From: WJMD01 sp964596015
GTDB lineage: Bacteria; Joyebacterota; Joyebacteria; Joyebacterales; Joyebacteraceae
DNA: 5,495 bases
Reading direction: 5' to 3'
Assembly: GCA_964596015.1 (NCBI GenBank)
Contig: CAZQSB010000086.1
Location: 1-5,495 of the forward strand
Part shown: positions 5,443-5,495 of the stretch, piece after piece
How the letters are laid out: each line of letters starts with the position of its first letter
Numbering within the stretch: the stretch's first letter is position 1
Translations under genes and position numbers: made by a program
Notes under the pieces: model-generated
What the model saw: only the letters and a program-made list of their open reading frames with translations
The model's database searches: none
What the model was told of the DNA's origin: nothing

Positions 5443-5495
5443 TGGCTCGGCGGGTAGGAATCGAACCTACGACCAATCGGTTAACAGCCGACCGC
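5443..5495 (-). tRNA. tRNA-Asn (anticodon GTT), 3' part, cut by the window edge
   Basis: Reading the minus strand from 5495: the end of the D-arm region; an anticodon stem GTCGG/CCGAT (5492-5488 and 5480-5476) around the loop CTGTTAA (5487-5481) with anticodon GTT at 5485-5483; a five-base variable region TGGTC; a T-arm GTAGG-TTCGATT-CCTAC (5470-5454); the acceptor 3' strand CCGCCGA (5453-5447); discriminator G at 5446; and an encoded CCA at 5445-5443. All visible stems pair, with one G-T wobble in the anticodon stem. The acceptor 5' strand and most of the D arm lie beyond the right edge, so the gene is about two thirds present. It would insert Asn at AAC and AAU codons. Confidence 0.93.

Overview
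The window is very GC-rich DNA (around 70% G+C by eye) with the codon bias that goes with it, so long open frames appear on both strands although only four full-length genes are credible. Strong Shine-Dalgarno sequences, -10-like TAnnnT motifs, GTG starts and a high-GC set of housekeeping and transport genes suggest a bacterial chromosome, most likely a high-GC actinobacterium. This placement is an inference from composition and style. No marker in the window fixes the taxon. Nothing indicates a phage, plasmid, transposon or CRISPR locus.

Layout: (1) Bases 1-86 hold little. A possible leaderless minus-strand start at base 16 runs off the left edge. (2) 87-809, minus strand: a complete MBL-fold metallo-hydrolase. 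(3) 810-973: a divergent intergenic region with two back-to-back -10-like elements and a roughly 100-base leader for the next gene. (4) 974-3712, plus strand: a 912-residue P-type cation ATPase with SERCA-like (type II, Ca2+-type) motifs. (5) After a 27-base convergent gap, 3740-4468 and 4461-5285, minus strand: a two-gene operon in which an Fpg/Nei-family DNA glycosylase is followed, with an 8-base overlap, by a DUF72 (YecE-like) protein. (6) 5286-5442: the upstream region of the glycosylase, with a promoter-like motif, a perfect 16-bp inverted repeat and a small hairpin. (7) 5443-5495, minus strand: the 3' part of a tRNA-Asn(GTT) gene that continues past the right edge.

How the parts work together: the glycosylase and DUF72 genes are almost certainly co-transcribed and probably translationally coupled, which links the poorly understood DUF72 protein to base-excision repair by context only. 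The ATPase stands alone on its strand and shares an upstream region with the MBL hydrolase. The large inverted repeat is best explained as a terminator separating the tRNA from the glycosylase operon.

The points most worth a second look are the glycosylase's second residue, Ala instead of the usual catalytic Pro, and a 15-base motif (14 of 15 identical) found upstream of both the MBL gene and the glycosylase gene, in the same orientation relative to each gene. I see no convincing new multi-gene system. The window looks like ordinary chromosome with a few unusual details.
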